Of a stretch of DNA of 64,000 nt, positions 8,815 through 17,191 are shown one piece after another (position 1 is the first letter of the stretch; the number at the start of each line of letters is the position of its first letter). A model generated the notes under the pieces. The model did no database searches and was not told the DNA's origin. It saw nothing but the letters and a program-made list of their open reading frames with translations. The stretch is taken from the NCBI GenBank assembly GCA_964472305.1, contig CAYYJR010000005.1, forward strand, positions 1-64,000, written 5' to 3'. Source of the stretch: CAYYJR01 sp964472305. GTDB taxonomy: Bacteria; Armatimonadota; Hebobacteria; CAIYQO01. Made by a program: the position numbers and the translations under genes.

Positions 8815-9453
8815 TTATAACTCCGGAATCGATGGGGCATCTTCACCCGACATGACTTCCATGGAAATCCGTTCATCCAGGTTGATCAATCCCTTCTCTT
8901 TCACGGTATCGCGCAGGCCGGAGTTTGCCAGGTCGCGGCGCGTGCGGTTTTCCATCACCGTGCGTAACTTATGGCTGGCGATGCCGGTATGCTGCGGATC
9001 GAGTGCCACCGCGCGCTCATATTCGGCAATGGCATCTTCTCGGCGCCCGCACTCCAGGTAGGCGTTAGCCAGGTTGATACGGGCATTCGCATCGCTCGGG
9101 CTCACTTTGAGATGATATTTGTAGCGCGCAATGTCGTCCTGGTTAAACCGCTTGATCACCAGGTGCTCGCGCACCAACTCCAGCAACGGAGCCAGCACCC
9201 AGACCACTGTGAGCGCCAGCAGATAGAGCAAAATGGCGCCCAGGTAGTGCAACTGCCACAGGGTGAACAATATCAGGCAATGGGCCGACAGGGCGGCGAC
9301 AGCCAGTCGCGAATCGAGCACCTTTTCTACTAACCAGCCGTTGAGGATACGCAGTATCTGCGCGGCGGCAAAGGCGCCGACGACCACGAGGAAGGGGAGC
9401 AGCATCTCCGGTGAACTGAAAAACTCATCTCCCAAAAAGGCTTTCCATTGCAT
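8815..9453 (-). CDS. membrane-anchored TPR protein (paralogue 1)
   Basis: 212 residues from the ATG preceded by AAGGAGG (7 nt); the reading frame is open much further upstream but that part looks non-coding. Hydrophobic helices near residues 14-36, 45-62 and 69-92 are followed by DANARINLANAYLECGRRED and AIAEYERAVALDPQHTG, a TPR unit. The C-terminus is charged. First gene of a two-gene unit with the paralogue at 8098. Divergent from the URO-D-like gene at 9641 across 187 bp. Confidence 0.82.
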   Translation of the reverse strand: MQWKAFLGDEFFSSPEMLLPFLVVVGAFAAAQILRILNGWLVEKVLDSRLAVAALSAHCLILFTLWQLHYLGAILLYLLALTVVWVLAPLLELVREHLVIKRFNQDDIARYKYHLKVSPSDANARINLANAYLECGRREDAIAEYERAVALDPQHTGIASHKLRTVMENRTRRDLANSGLRDTVKEKGLINLDERISMEVMSGEDAPSIPEL

Positions 9454-9640
9454 CGCTGACCTCCTTCTCCATTGAATATACGGACGGCCAGTGAGATTGT
9501 CAATCGTATTGAAAAAAATGGCAAACGACAGAGACTTCTCGCCGATATTTACCATCCCCGAAAAGGAAAAATGCCGTTCGGCCTCGTATAAAAAGGGCTG
9601 GCGCACGACGCCGCAGTTTGACGGGGAAGAGGTGACCAGT

Positions 9641-10735
9641 ATGGCGATGACCAGCATTGAACGCATGCGCAATACGCTGGAGCGCAAACCAGTAGATCAG
9701 GTACCGGTAGCGATCAGCCCGTGGGGCGCCACGGTGGAAAAATGGGTGCGGGAAGGACACCTGGCAGCCGGCGAGGACGTCGCTGAGCATTTCGGACAGG
9801 ATATCTGCTCCGGCGGCTGGTTGAACAGCGTCGCCCACCTCGACTTCGAAGAGGTGCTCATTGAAGAGACCGAAGAGACGATCATGCACCTGGACGGCAA
9901 CGGCGCGAAGCTGCGCCGGCACAAGCTGCATGACAGCACGCCCGAACACGTGGATTTCACCGTGAAAGACCGCGCGACCTGGGAAGAACACGCGCGGTCA
10001 TTCCTCCTCGACGTCGACCGACGGCGCATTCCCTTCGAAGGCTATCGCAGCGCGAAGGCCTATGCCGCCGCGAAGCAGCGGTTTTACTGCTGGGCGGGGG
10101 TAGCGCCGTTCGAGCAGATGCATCCGGTGTGCGGGCATGAAGGCATGCTGATGGGCATGGCCGACGACCCGGAGTGGGTGCAGGATATGGTGAACGTCTA
10201 CACCGAGCTGACCATCAACCATCTGGAGGTGTTGTTCGCGGAGGAGGGCAAGCCGGACGGCATGTTCTTCTATGAAGACATGGGCTTCAAAAACAAGCCG
10301 TTCATGTCGCCGGCGATGTATCGCGAGATTGTGATGCCGGGGCACGCGCGGCTGTTTGATTTCGCCCATGCGCAGGGGTGCCGGGTGATCGTGCATTCCT
10401 GCGGCTACGTCGAGCCGCTGGTGCCGGGACTGATCGAGGCGGGCATGGATTGCCTGCAAGCCATGGAGGTCAAGGCGGGCATGGATCTGCCCACCCTGTT
10501 CAAGCAGTTCGGCGATCGCATCGCCTTTTACGGCGGGGTGGACGTGCGCGCCTTGATCAGCAACGACCGCGCGCGCATCGACGCGGAGATGGACGCGAAA
10601 ATCCTGCCGGTCATCAGCAACGGCGGCAGCTACGTGCTGCATTCCGACCATTCCGAACCGCCGGAGGTGGAATACGACACCATGCGCTACTTCGTCGACC
10701 GCGGGCGCGAGATGAGCCGGCGGGTGTTTGCGTAG
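9641..10735 (+). CDS. URO-D-like protein, probable methyltransferase-type
   Basis: 364 residues starting at the ATG after GAGG; a long upstream open stretch (from 9491) does not look coding. It opens with T-S-I-E-R-M-R-N-T-L-E-R-K-P-V-D-Q-V-P, typical of URO-D family proteins from anaerobes. Further motifs: F-Y-E-D-M-G-F-K-N-K-P-F-M-S-P, V-I-V-H-S-C-G-Y-V (His and Cys zinc-site positions in MtaA/MtbA-type enzymes), C-L-Q-A-M-E-V-K-A-G-M-D and Y-V-L-H-S-D-H-S. HemE function is unlikely. Overall the closest of the three URO-D paralogues to characterised methyltransferases, by motif only. It converges with the flavoprotein gene 2 bp away. Confidence 0.87.
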   Translation: MAMTSIERMRNTLERKPVDQVPVAISPWGATVEKWVREGHLAAGEDVAEHFGQDICSGGWLNSVAHLDFEEVLIEETEETIMHLDGNGAKLRRHKLHDSTPEHVDFTVKDRATWEEHARSFLLDVDRRRIPFEGYRSAKAYAAAKQRFYCWAGVAPFEQMHPVCGHEGMLMGMADDPEWVQDMVNVYTELTINHLEVLFAEEGKPDGMFFYEDMGFKNKPFMSPAMYREIVMPGHARLFDFAHAQGCRVIVHSCGYVEPLVPGLIEAGMDCLQAMEVKAGMDLPTLFKQFGDRIAFYGGVDVRALISNDRARIDAEMDAKILPVISNGGSYVLHSDHSEPPEVEYDTMRYFVDRGREMSRRVFA

Positions 10736-10737
10736 CG

Positions 10738-11691
10738 CTACGAATAATCGACCCGCAGCTTGGGACGGCCGCGCAGCGCTTTTTCCAGCGCGAGCGCGGC
10801 CACACAGGCTTCTCCCGCGGCGACGACCGCCTGTTTGACATGATTGGCGGTCACGTCGCCGACCGCGTAAACGCCGGGGATGCTGGTGGCGCCGTCGGGG
10901 GTGGTGAGAATGGCGCCGTCGTCACTCAACGGGAGTTGCCCCTGCAGGAATCCGGTGGTGGGCCGGGCGCCGCCCAGCAGCACGAACACGCCGTCCACGG
11001 CCAGCGTTTCCTCCCCGGCGGTGGTCTGCACGCGCACCGCGCGCACGCGATCGTCGCCGATAATTTCGCGCAGCCGCCACCCCGCGCGCACTGCGATGCG
11101 CGGGTGCTTCGTCACCTCGGTCAGCAGCGGAGACGTGATGCGCGGGTGCGTGGTGGGCGTGGCCAGGTACACCTGCGCGGCGAAGCGCGCCACTGCCAGG
11201 CACTCCTCCGCCGCGAAATCATCGTTGCCGGCCACCATCACCGTTTTTTCGCGATAAAACGGCGCGTCGCACGCGGCACAGGTGCTGACGCCGCGGCCTA
11301 GAAATTCCTCCTCGCCGGGCAGCTTCGTTTTTCGTTCCAACGCGCCGGTGGCGATGATGAGGCCGCGGGTGTGATACAAGCCGCCTTCGTTGGTATACAC
11401 CGTGCGGGGCGTGTCGAATTGCAGGCTGATCACCGTCTCGGCGCGGTATTCGGCACCGAACGACTCCGCCTGCTGGCGCATGCGAGCCAATAACTCACGC
11501 CCCGGAATCGGCCCAGGCACGCCGGGAAAGTTGGCGATATGTTCGGTGGAAGCCAGCATGCCGCCCGCACCCGGCCTGTCCAGCACCAGCGTGCGCAGAT
11601 TCGCGCGCGCGGTGTAGAGCGCGGCCGTATTGCCGGCCGGACCGGCGCCGATCACGATCACGTCATATAATTCGTCCACTGGTGGCTCCAT
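10738..11691 (-). CDS. thioredoxin reductase-like flavoprotein
   Basis: 317 residues. The FAD site VIVIGAGPAGNTAALYTAR (residues 11-29) and the redox pair C138-A-A-C141 followed by DAPFYR are conserved, as is the second FAD motif GVYAVGDVTANHVKQAVVAA. The NADPH-binding loop, normally GGGDSA, reads A-G-N-D-D-F-A here, so NADPH may not be the electron donor; ferredoxin-linked relatives show similar loss. The ATG at 11691 is given; a GTG at 11679 with GGAG 6 nt upstream is a strong alternative. It follows the Fur-family gene by 13 bp, so it is probably in the same transcript and linked to peroxide or metal stress. Confidence 0.88.
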   Translation of the reverse strand: MEPPVDELYDVIVIGAGPAGNTAALYTARANLRTLVLDRPGAGGMLASTEHIANFPGVPGPIPGRELLARMRQQAESFGAEYRAETVISLQFDTPRTVYTNEGGLYHTRGLIIATGALERKTKLPGEEEFLGRGVSTCAACDAPFYREKTVMVAGNDDFAAEECLAVARFAAQVYLATPTTHPRITSPLLTEVTKHPRIAVRAGWRLREIIGDDRVRAVRVQTTAGEETLAVDGVFVLLGGARPTTGFLQGQLPLSDDGAILTTPDGATSIPGVYAVGDVTANHVKQAVVAAGEACVAALALEKALRGRPKLRVDYS

Positions 11692-11704
11692 GCGCCGCCG
11701 CGTG

Positions 11705-12136
11705 TTACTCCGCGCGGGTGTCCGGCACCGTGACACCGCACCGGACACAGGTGCCCTCCACTTCGATACTCGCGGTCTGCGGCGTAAAATCGTCGGGCAG
11801 CGGCAGAATCTTCAGGACTTCATCCAGAGTATACGGCGGAAGATTCGTCAACTTGCCGCAGCGGATACACCGTGTATGTGCGTGTGGAACACACACCGCG
11901 TCGTAGCGGGCGGAACGATCACCGGAAATTTTTATCGCCAATCCGTTCTCAACCAGCATTTCCAGGGTGTTATACACCGTGGCGAGGCTGATGCCGGAAA
12001 TCTGCTCGCGGATAGACAGGAATAATTCCTCCGCCGTAGGGTGGCTTGCACTGGCGCACAACGCGTCATACACCGCCGCCCGTTGTGCGGTCATGCGTTG
12101 ACCGGAGTTTTTGAGATGTGCTCGTAGATCGCGCAT
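11705..12136 (-). CDS. Fur/PerR-family metalloregulator
   Basis: 143 residues from the ATG preceded by GGAGG (5 nt); another ATG 12 nt upstream lacks a ribosome site. A winged helix (GQRMTAQRAAVYDAL ... SLATVYNTLEMLVENGL) is followed by the dimerisation domain with the structural zinc site C90-x2-C93 and C130-x2-C133 and metal-site histidines H85 and H87. It represses genes in response to iron, zinc or peroxide; members with two CxxC pairs include PerR, Fur and Zur, and I cannot decide among them. Genes next to it (flavoprotein, 4Fe-4S protein) favour an oxidative/iron role. Confidence 0.93.
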   Translation of the reverse strand: MRDLRAHLKNSGQRMTAQRAAVYDALCASASHPTAEELFLSIREQISGISLATVYNTLEMLVENGLAIKISGDRSARYDAVCVPHAHTRCIRCGKLTNLPPYTLDEVLKILPLPDDFTPQTASIEVEGTCVRCGVTVPDTRAE

Positions 12137-12306
12137 GAAATCCTCCATTCAGCGATAAGTATACCCACCGGAGCGACGTTGTGTGACTTTTTAGTCAAAA
12201 ACCGGTTAAATTTAATCTTTACGGTCATTAACCTTGTATCTACGAATAGTTAATTATCATGCGGTTATTTATTACCAGCAGTTGTAATCGGCGAGTTGAA
12301 TGCACA

Positions 12307-12336
12307 GTGGCGCATTCCGTTGCTCGGAATGCGCCA
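12307..12336 (-). terminator. hairpin terminator downstream of the 4Fe-4S gene
   Basis: A perfect 13-bp stem (12307-12319 with 12325-12336 and 12337 boundary at C12336; loop 12320-12324) lies 52 bp past the 4Fe-4S stop, between it and the Fur-gene promoter region. A T-rich tail (TATTTCTTT) is found only on the plus-strand side, so on the minus strand it is a hairpin without a U tract. Confidence 0.5.
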
Positions 12337-12388
12337 CTATTTCTTTAGCGATGATCAGCCGACGGGTGATACCCGCCCGATTCGCGTG

Positions 12389-13147
12389 TCAGGCGGTTGC
12401 CGCCGTCGCATCCAGCAGCACCTCGCCCTGCAGGCCGAGAATCACGCGGCGAACGGGAATCGCCTGCCCGGCGATCTGCACCGCGAGATCGACCAGGCGC
12501 TCCAGGCCGCGGCAGCACGGCACCTGCATCATCACGACCGTGATGCTGCGAATGCCCCCCTCGGTGATCATCGCCGCCAGCTTATCGACGTATCCGTCCG
12601 GATCGTCCAGCTTGGGACAGGCGATGGCCAGCGCGTGACCGGCCAGGAAGCGGGCATGAAAGTCGCCGCAGGCGAACGCCGCGCAATCCGCCGCCAGCAG
12701 CAAGTCGGCGTCGCGGAAATACGGCGCGGTGGGCGACACCAGGTGCAGTTGCACCGGCCACTGGCGCAGTGCGCTGGGGGCGTCCGTCGCGGCCGCCGTC
12801 GCCGCGGGACGCGCGTCGAACTGCCGCATCATCGACCCCGGACACCCGCCGGCGTGGGCCGCGTAGCTCGCCGGAGCCGGCGCGTGCCCCGTCGCCGGGC
12901 GACCAAGCCGCGCCAGGTGGTGTTCCACCGCCTGCTCGTCGAACCGCGCCGCGTCGCGCTCGATGATGGTAATGGCACCCTGTGGGCACTCGCCCAGGCA
13001 GGCACCCAGCCCATCGCAATAATCGTCCTTCACCAGCCGCGCCTTACCGTCGATCAACTGAATCGCCCCCTCGGCACACGCGCTCACGCACAACCCGCAC
13101 CCGTCGCAGCGATCCCCGTCGATCTCCACGATTTTTCGCACCGCCAT
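12389..13147 (-). CDS. 4Fe-4S ferredoxin-domain protein
   Basis: 252 residues, ATG 6 nt after GGGAGGG. The first cluster is complete (C14-x2-C17-x2-C20-x3-C24). The second is atypical: C44-D-G-L-G-A-C50-L-G-E-C54-P lacks the second cysteine, a pattern seen throughout this ferredoxin-like family. The remaining 190 residues contain further Cys motifs (G-G-C-P-G-S, A-A-F-A-C-G-D-F, A-I-A-C-P-K-L-D-D, V-P-C-C-R-G-L) that could hold another metal centre. Role in electron transfer or stress is inferred. A Fur-type box lies 60 bp upstream, and the Fur-family gene is next downstream. Confidence 0.85.
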   Translation of the reverse strand: MAVRKIVEIDGDRCDGCGLCVSACAEGAIQLIDGKARLVKDDYCDGLGACLGECPQGAITIIERDAARFDEQAVEHHLARLGRPATGHAPAPASYAAHAGGCPGSMMRQFDARPAATAAATDAPSALRQWPVQLHLVSPTAPYFRDADLLLAADCAAFACGDFHARFLAGHALAIACPKLDDPDGYVDKLAAMITEGGIRSITVVMMQVPCCRGLERLVDLAVQIAGQAIPVRRVILGLQGEVLLDATAATA

Positions 13148-13195
13148 CATCATCCCTCCCGTCACCGTGATGCACCAATCATAAACAACACGATG

Positions 13196-13229
13196 CGCGG
13201 GCGCTATGATAATCATCATAACGCCCGCG
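13196..13229. promoter_or_regulatory. Fur-family operator inside a 34-bp dyad
   Basis: TGATAATCATCATAA at 13207-13221 matches 12 of 14 defined positions of the 7-1-7 Fur box (TGATAATnATTATCA). It lies in a larger dyad: 8-bp GC arms (13196-13203 and 13222-13229) flank the palindromic core TATGAT-AATC-ATCATA. It is 60 bp before the start of the 4Fe-4S gene, in promoter position, and the Fur-family gene is the next gene downstream. Confidence 0.6.
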
Positions 13230-13719
13230 GAAGATTGCGTATTCGTGGCCGGGGTCGCTCTGCCCACGGCAAAGACCGCCATATCAAACTCTCTGTACTG
13301 ACAATACGGCCTGCTGCCGCCCTCCAAGCCATCCCGCGCCCCGCTAGCGGAACTCCTGCGGACGCGGAATTACCAAAAAGTAACCGTTTGAAACCTCACA
13401 GACGAGGATGAAAGCCTCGCAAACGAGCACGAACCCCCTCGTCGACCGGGATCAAACAACATCCGTCACTTATGATACGGTTCGCCCCAACCAGGCCGTC
13501 AGAGTTCCCTGTCCCGCAAAAGGCCTGCTACCCAGTCGCAACTGATAAAACAGGGGGTGAACGAGGTGTAGAGCATACAAGGCGCGGTTGCCTCTTTTAG
13601 ACAAGGATATCCATACCCCTCCCCTCCACAGCCTCACGACAGAAGCAGCCGTAAATAAAACGCCTTCTATCGGCGTATAAAATGTGTTTTTCTGATAAAG
13701 TATAAACACGGAGACAGGC
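13230..13719. other. 490-bp non-coding interval
   Basis: No gene found. It contains one copy of the 81-bp repeat (13412-13492), a degenerate short tandem just before it (CCTCACAGACGAGGATGAA resembling CCTCGCAAACGAGCACGAA) and an AT-rich stretch before the ankyrin gene. Confidence 0.6.
13412..13492 (+). repeat. 81-bp direct repeat, copy 1
   Basis: Aligns without gaps to 15636-15716; I count 73 identical positions of 81. Similarity stops abruptly on both sides. The two copies bracket the ankyrin/propeller gene. Both end in TTATGATACGGTTCGCCCC, which holds a TATGAT -10-like hexamer. Confidence 0.9.
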
Positions 13720-15549
13720 ATGAGTCTTTTTCAACGCGTGCAAAAGTTGATACAACGCATCTGCACTGCCGATATGCCAGACCAACACAGTTATTCATCC
13801 CATGATATCTACGAGGCAGCTAAAGCCGGTGACACTGCCGGCGTGGCAGCGCTGCTCAAGGGTAATCCGACGCTTGTACATTCGCGCGATCAACATGACG
13901 ACACCCTACTGCATCATGCGGCGACAGCAGACATCGCACGTCTTCTTCTCAAATCTGGGGCTGACGTGATGGCATGCGGCTGGATGGGTGCGACGCCGTT
14001 GCATGATGCAGCTTGGGAAGGACACGCCGATGTAGCCGTAGTTCTGATTGCACATGGAGCCGATGTGAATGCCCGCCGCTCGTATGATGGCATAACCCCG
14101 CTGCACTTTGCGCAAACAGCAGCTGTGGCGATCCTGCTGCTCAAGCATGGCGCGGTTGTTGACGTCGAATACTCACCCGGGGGCACACCGTTGAACTGCG
14201 CTTCAGCCCGGGGGAATGCCGATGTGGTACGTGTCCTGTTGAATGCTGGCGCGCAGGTGCGGGTGATCAGCCCACTCGGCGATACCCCCCTTCATGGCGC
14301 AGCGAAAGATGGGCATGCCGACGTTGTACAGCAACTCCTGACTGCAGGTGCTGTTATAAATGCAACGGACTCGTACGATGAGACACCGATCTTTGAAGCG
14401 GTGCGGTTGGGCCATACAGCGGTTGTTGAATTGCTGATTCAGCACGGCGCAAATCTGCTGCAACGCAATCGTGCCGGACAAATGCCGATCCACCGTGCCA
14501 GCGGACGGGAACACCTTGCCGCATTGATCGCAAGGCACATGCCCCCACAGGTGCTCACGGATCAGCCCATTACGATATCGCCCGCCGGTCTCCCCTTGGT
14601 ACTGATGTGCTGCCACCCATCACGCATGGAGGCATTGGCTGTCGTGGGACCACGCACACTGACTCGCTGGTCGCTGGAGGACAACACTGCACGGTTCCAT
14701 GCTGGCCTGGGATTGCCCATTCCTGGCATCCGCAATATTGTCCTCCTTCCCGATGCCGAGACCATTGCCGTGGTCAATACCGACGACTTGACTGAATTCC
14801 GTCGCTGGCATGACCTGCAACCCGTCGATGCCACAGCGTGCCCCCAACAGATCGCCGCGCTGGCGTATTCGCCCGATGGACATTGGCTGGGATATCGCGA
14901 AGGAAATTCTGGGCCGGTGTACCTGCAGGACCGCCTTACAGGAGAAAATATCGGTGCTGCCCACAATAATGTCTATGTGAGCATGATGCGTTTCGACCAT
15001 TGGTCCCGCTTTCTTGCATGGGAGAGTACAGATCAAAACGAGGGGTTCATCCGACTATTCCGAGTAAACCCTTTTGAGGATGCTGAGGCTGAGGAGGCCG
15101 AAGAGTGGGCGACGGACGATGTGGCTGAACTCACCTACTTTACCATCAGCCCGGATGGCCGCACCCTGGCCTTGCTCGGTGAAATCGGAGAAAAGCGAAA
15201 ATCCCCGGATTGGCAGGGTGATATCGGTCTGTATACGCTGGAACCTTTCATGCGGCAATGGATGGTGACCATTGACAATCGCCTGATTGCAGATTTATTG
15301 GTCTCACGCCATAAAGAGGCGACCGCCTTTTCCGTTCGTCGCCCCCGGTTGCTCTTTGTCGGTCCCGAGTTGCTTCTCTATGCTGCACAGGGGCGGGTGC
15401 TGGGTTTCGAAACCGCATCAGGGGTGCTGGTTCACAATATTACACTGCATGACACCGCTGATGTCACTGCCCTCGCCCTCGCCCCAGATGGCACGATTTG
15501 GGCCTCCTTGGATACCGGTGAAATGACAACCGTATTTCTTGGTGGCTGA
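13720..15549 (+). CDS. ankyrin-repeat protein with C-terminal beta-propeller-like domain
   Basis: 609 residues, ATG 6 nt after GGAG. Residues 27-273 hold about seven ankyrin repeats (A-T-P-L-H-D-A-A-W-E-G-H-A-D-V, D-T-P-L-H-G-A-A-K-D-G-H-A-D-V and degenerate units). Residues 280-609 have WD40/propeller-style strands: L-A-Y-S-P-D-G-H-W-L, F-T-I-S-P-D-G-R-T-L-A and L-A-L-A-P-D-G-T-I-W-A. There is no signal peptide and no transmembrane segment, so it is probably a cytoplasmic protein-interaction scaffold. Base composition looks less GC-skewed at third positions than its neighbours, and the gene lies between two copies of an 81-bp repeat, which suggests acquisition or rearrangement. Confidence 0.9.
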   Translation: MSLFQRVQKLIQRICTADMPDQHSYSSHDIYEAAKAGDTAGVAALLKGNPTLVHSRDQHDDTLLHHAATADIARLLLKSGADVMACGWMGATPLHDAAWEGHADVAVVLIAHGADVNARRSYDGITPLHFAQTAAVAILLLKHGAVVDVEYSPGGTPLNCASARGNADVVRVLLNAGAQVRVISPLGDTPLHGAAKDGHADVVQQLLTAGAVINATDSYDETPIFEAVRLGHTAVVELLIQHGANLLQRNRAGQMPIHRASGREHLAALIARHMPPQVLTDQPITISPAGLPLVLMCCHPSRMEALAVVGPRTLTRWSLEDNTARFHAGLGLPIPGIRNIVLLPDAETIAVVNTDDLTEFRRWHDLQPVDATACPQQIAALAYSPDGHWLGYREGNSGPVYLQDRLTGENIGAAHNNVYVSMMRFDHWSRFLAWESTDQNEGFIRLFRVNPFEDAEAEEAEEWATDDVAELTYFTISPDGRTLALLGEIGEKRKSPDWQGDIGLYTLEPFMRQWMVTIDNRLIADLLVSRHKEATAFSVRRPRLLFVGPELLLYAAQGRVLGFETASGVLVHNITLHDTADVTALALAPDGTIWASLDTGEMTTVFLGG

Positions 15550-15635
15550 TCCCTCTTCACCAGCACACTTCGTCTCCAGGCGCTCTGCGTGTCTCCTGCA
15601 GCGCCCCACTAAAACGGGGAGTGTTGTGAACCGGG

Positions 15636-15716
15636 AAGCCTCGCAAACGAGCACGAAATCCCTCGCCGACCGGAATCAACCGATATCCGTCTCTTATGAT
15701 ACGGTTCGCCCCAACC
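15636..15716 (+). repeat. 81-bp direct repeat, copy 2
   Basis: Second copy of the element at 13412-13492, same orientation, 87 bp after the ankyrin stop and 114 bp before the next ORF. Differences are eight scattered substitutions; no insertion or deletion. Confidence 0.9.
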
Positions 15717-15793
15717 GCATCGGCGGATGTCGTTTCGAGTCCAGCAAAAAGGCGGAACTGCTGGAAAATGATATTGAAACGCTCGGTAAAAAG

Positions 15794-15822
15794 TTGGCTT
15801 GAATATTTTCTTATGGTAGAAT
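15794..15822 (+). promoter_or_regulatory. sigma70-like promoter, possibly leaderless
   Basis: TTGGCT (15794-15799), a 17-nt spacer and TAGAAT (15817-15822) match four and five of six consensus positions. An ATG follows only 7 nt after the -10 box (15830), exactly where transcription would begin, and no Shine-Dalgarno precedes it. Confidence 0.5.
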
Positions 15823-15829
15823 CGCTTGT

Positions 15830-16235
15830 ATGAGGATGCAGCCTTTACATGTTGTGTATCTGGTTATTCTAGCTTTACTCGCTCTCCCTTCGGCGGTGCT
15901 TGCCAATCAAGTAGACGGCGTCTCTTTTCCTTCGACACCCTTTATGCCTCCGCGTGGATTCGAATGGAAGGTATTGGGGACAGACGGTATTTATTTTTCG
16001 TCATTATTCGACCTTCCATGGGCGCCTACGCGGACGTGATCGGTCCTGCGTCGAAGAAGATAGTGCTGACCTGTTTTATCGCCAAATGGCCTACTTATGG
16101 CTAGCATACCAAACCACTTCACCTATGTCCAGGGCACTTTGTTTCCCCCATGCCGTTCTTGATGCCAGTGTATGCGCGTACATTGTAAACGTCCTCTTCC
16201 CCGGCTGTCGGAAATGCCGTACAATGACATTGTGA
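15830..16235 (+). pseudogene. probably frameshifted secreted-protein gene
   Basis: The first frame (15830-16039) encodes 69 residues with a clear signal peptide (LHVVYLVILALLALPSAVLA) and a mature start NQVDGVSFPSTPFMPPRGF, then stops. A second frame continues from the same region to 16235 with protein-like sequence (VEEDSADLFYRQMAYLWLAY) and its TGA overlaps the next gene's ATG as TGATG. The simplest reading is one gene broken by a frameshift near 16030, or a short secreted peptide plus an unrelated open frame. No family recognised. Confidence 0.4.
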
Positions 16236-17014
16236 TGAGTGGACACACTTCCCGAGTTGGCGCGGTGGTGCTGGCGGGCGGGCGCGTGCCGCCGACATTG
16301 GCGCACCTGTGCACGCACCGGGCGCTGTTGCGCGGCAACGATCGCTATTTGCTTGAATATCTGTTCGACACGCTGCGGGCCGCCCCGTCGGTGGTTGCCA
16401 CCGCGCTCGTTGCCCCGCCCGCGGCGCTGGTCGAGCTGGCGCACCTGCCCGCCCAGCAAGCCGCCGCGGGCGATACGCTGGTGGGCAACATGCGCGTGGG
16501 TGCGCGGATTTTGGCTGACGAACGTCTCACGCACCTGGTCTTCATCACCGGCGACATCCCGCTATTGACGGTGGAGGGGGTGGAAGGCTACCTGCGCACC
16601 AGCCTGGAAAGCGGCGCCGCGCTGACCTATCCCATCATCCCGCGCGAAGTGAGCGAATGGCGCTTTCCCGGCGCGCGCCGCACCTACGTGCGCATCAAGG
16701 AAGGCGTCTTCACCGGCGGCAACGCCATCTTCACCACCGCCGACCTGCTGGACAACAAACAGGCACTGATCCAGCGTCTCTACACCGCGCGCAAGCAACC
16801 GTTCCAGCTCGCGCGGATTCTCGGCCTTTCCACCGTGCTGCGCATGCTCACCGGCAGCCTCACGCTGCCCTACCTGGAAACCGTCGCCACCCGCATCCTC
16901 GGCGCACCCGCGAAAGCGGTCATCACCCCGTACCCCGAAATCGGCTTCGACGTGGATAAGCTGGACGACCTGGTGGTGGTCGAACGCGCGCTGGCGGAGG
17001 CGGGGCGGGGCTGA
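16235..17014 (+). CDS. MobA-like nucleotidyltransferase-domain protein
   Basis: 259 residues. The N-terminus VGAVVLAGG and the later FITGDIPLL (metal-binding aspartate strand) are the signature of NTP_transferase/MobA-like GT-A folds. Unlike MobA the LAGGxSxRMG loop is not conserved (G-G-R-V-P-P-T-L-A-H), so the donor nucleotide is unclear. The C-terminal half (R-T-Y-V-R-I-K-E-G-V-F-T-G-G-N and Y-P-E-I-G-F-D-V-D-K-L-D-D-L) matches a group of hypothetical transferases in diverse phyla. The ATG at 16235 is used; no good ribosome site exists, and its first base overlaps the previous frame's stop. Confidence 0.8.
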   Translation: MSGHTSRVGAVVLAGGRVPPTLAHLCTHRALLRGNDRYLLEYLFDTLRAAPSVVATALVAPPAALVELAHLPAQQAAAGDTLVGNMRVGARILADERLTHLVFITGDIPLLTVEGVEGYLRTSLESGAALTYPIIPREVSEWRFPGARRTYVRIKEGVFTGGNAIFTTADLLDNKQALIQRLYTARKQPFQLARILGLSTVLRMLTGSLTLPYLETVATRILGAPAKAVITPYPEIGFDVDKLDDLVVVERALAEAGRG

Positions 17015-17191
17015 ATGGCCCACCGATGTGCAGCATGACGAGTCATGGGCGCGAGTGCCGGTAACACGCATGCGGTGCGCCGGCATGCGATGGACAACGG
17101 GATATTCTTCTCTCCACGCACGCCAACCCACTGATCATCGCCGTAATGCGGTTCCTGCGGCTCCCGGAAGCCCCCGGCGCAGACGACGACG

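Noticed and set aside
12253..12259. ATTATCA Fur half-site upstream of the Fur-family gene
   Set aside because: Only one half of the box matches; the other half has 1 of 7 positions.
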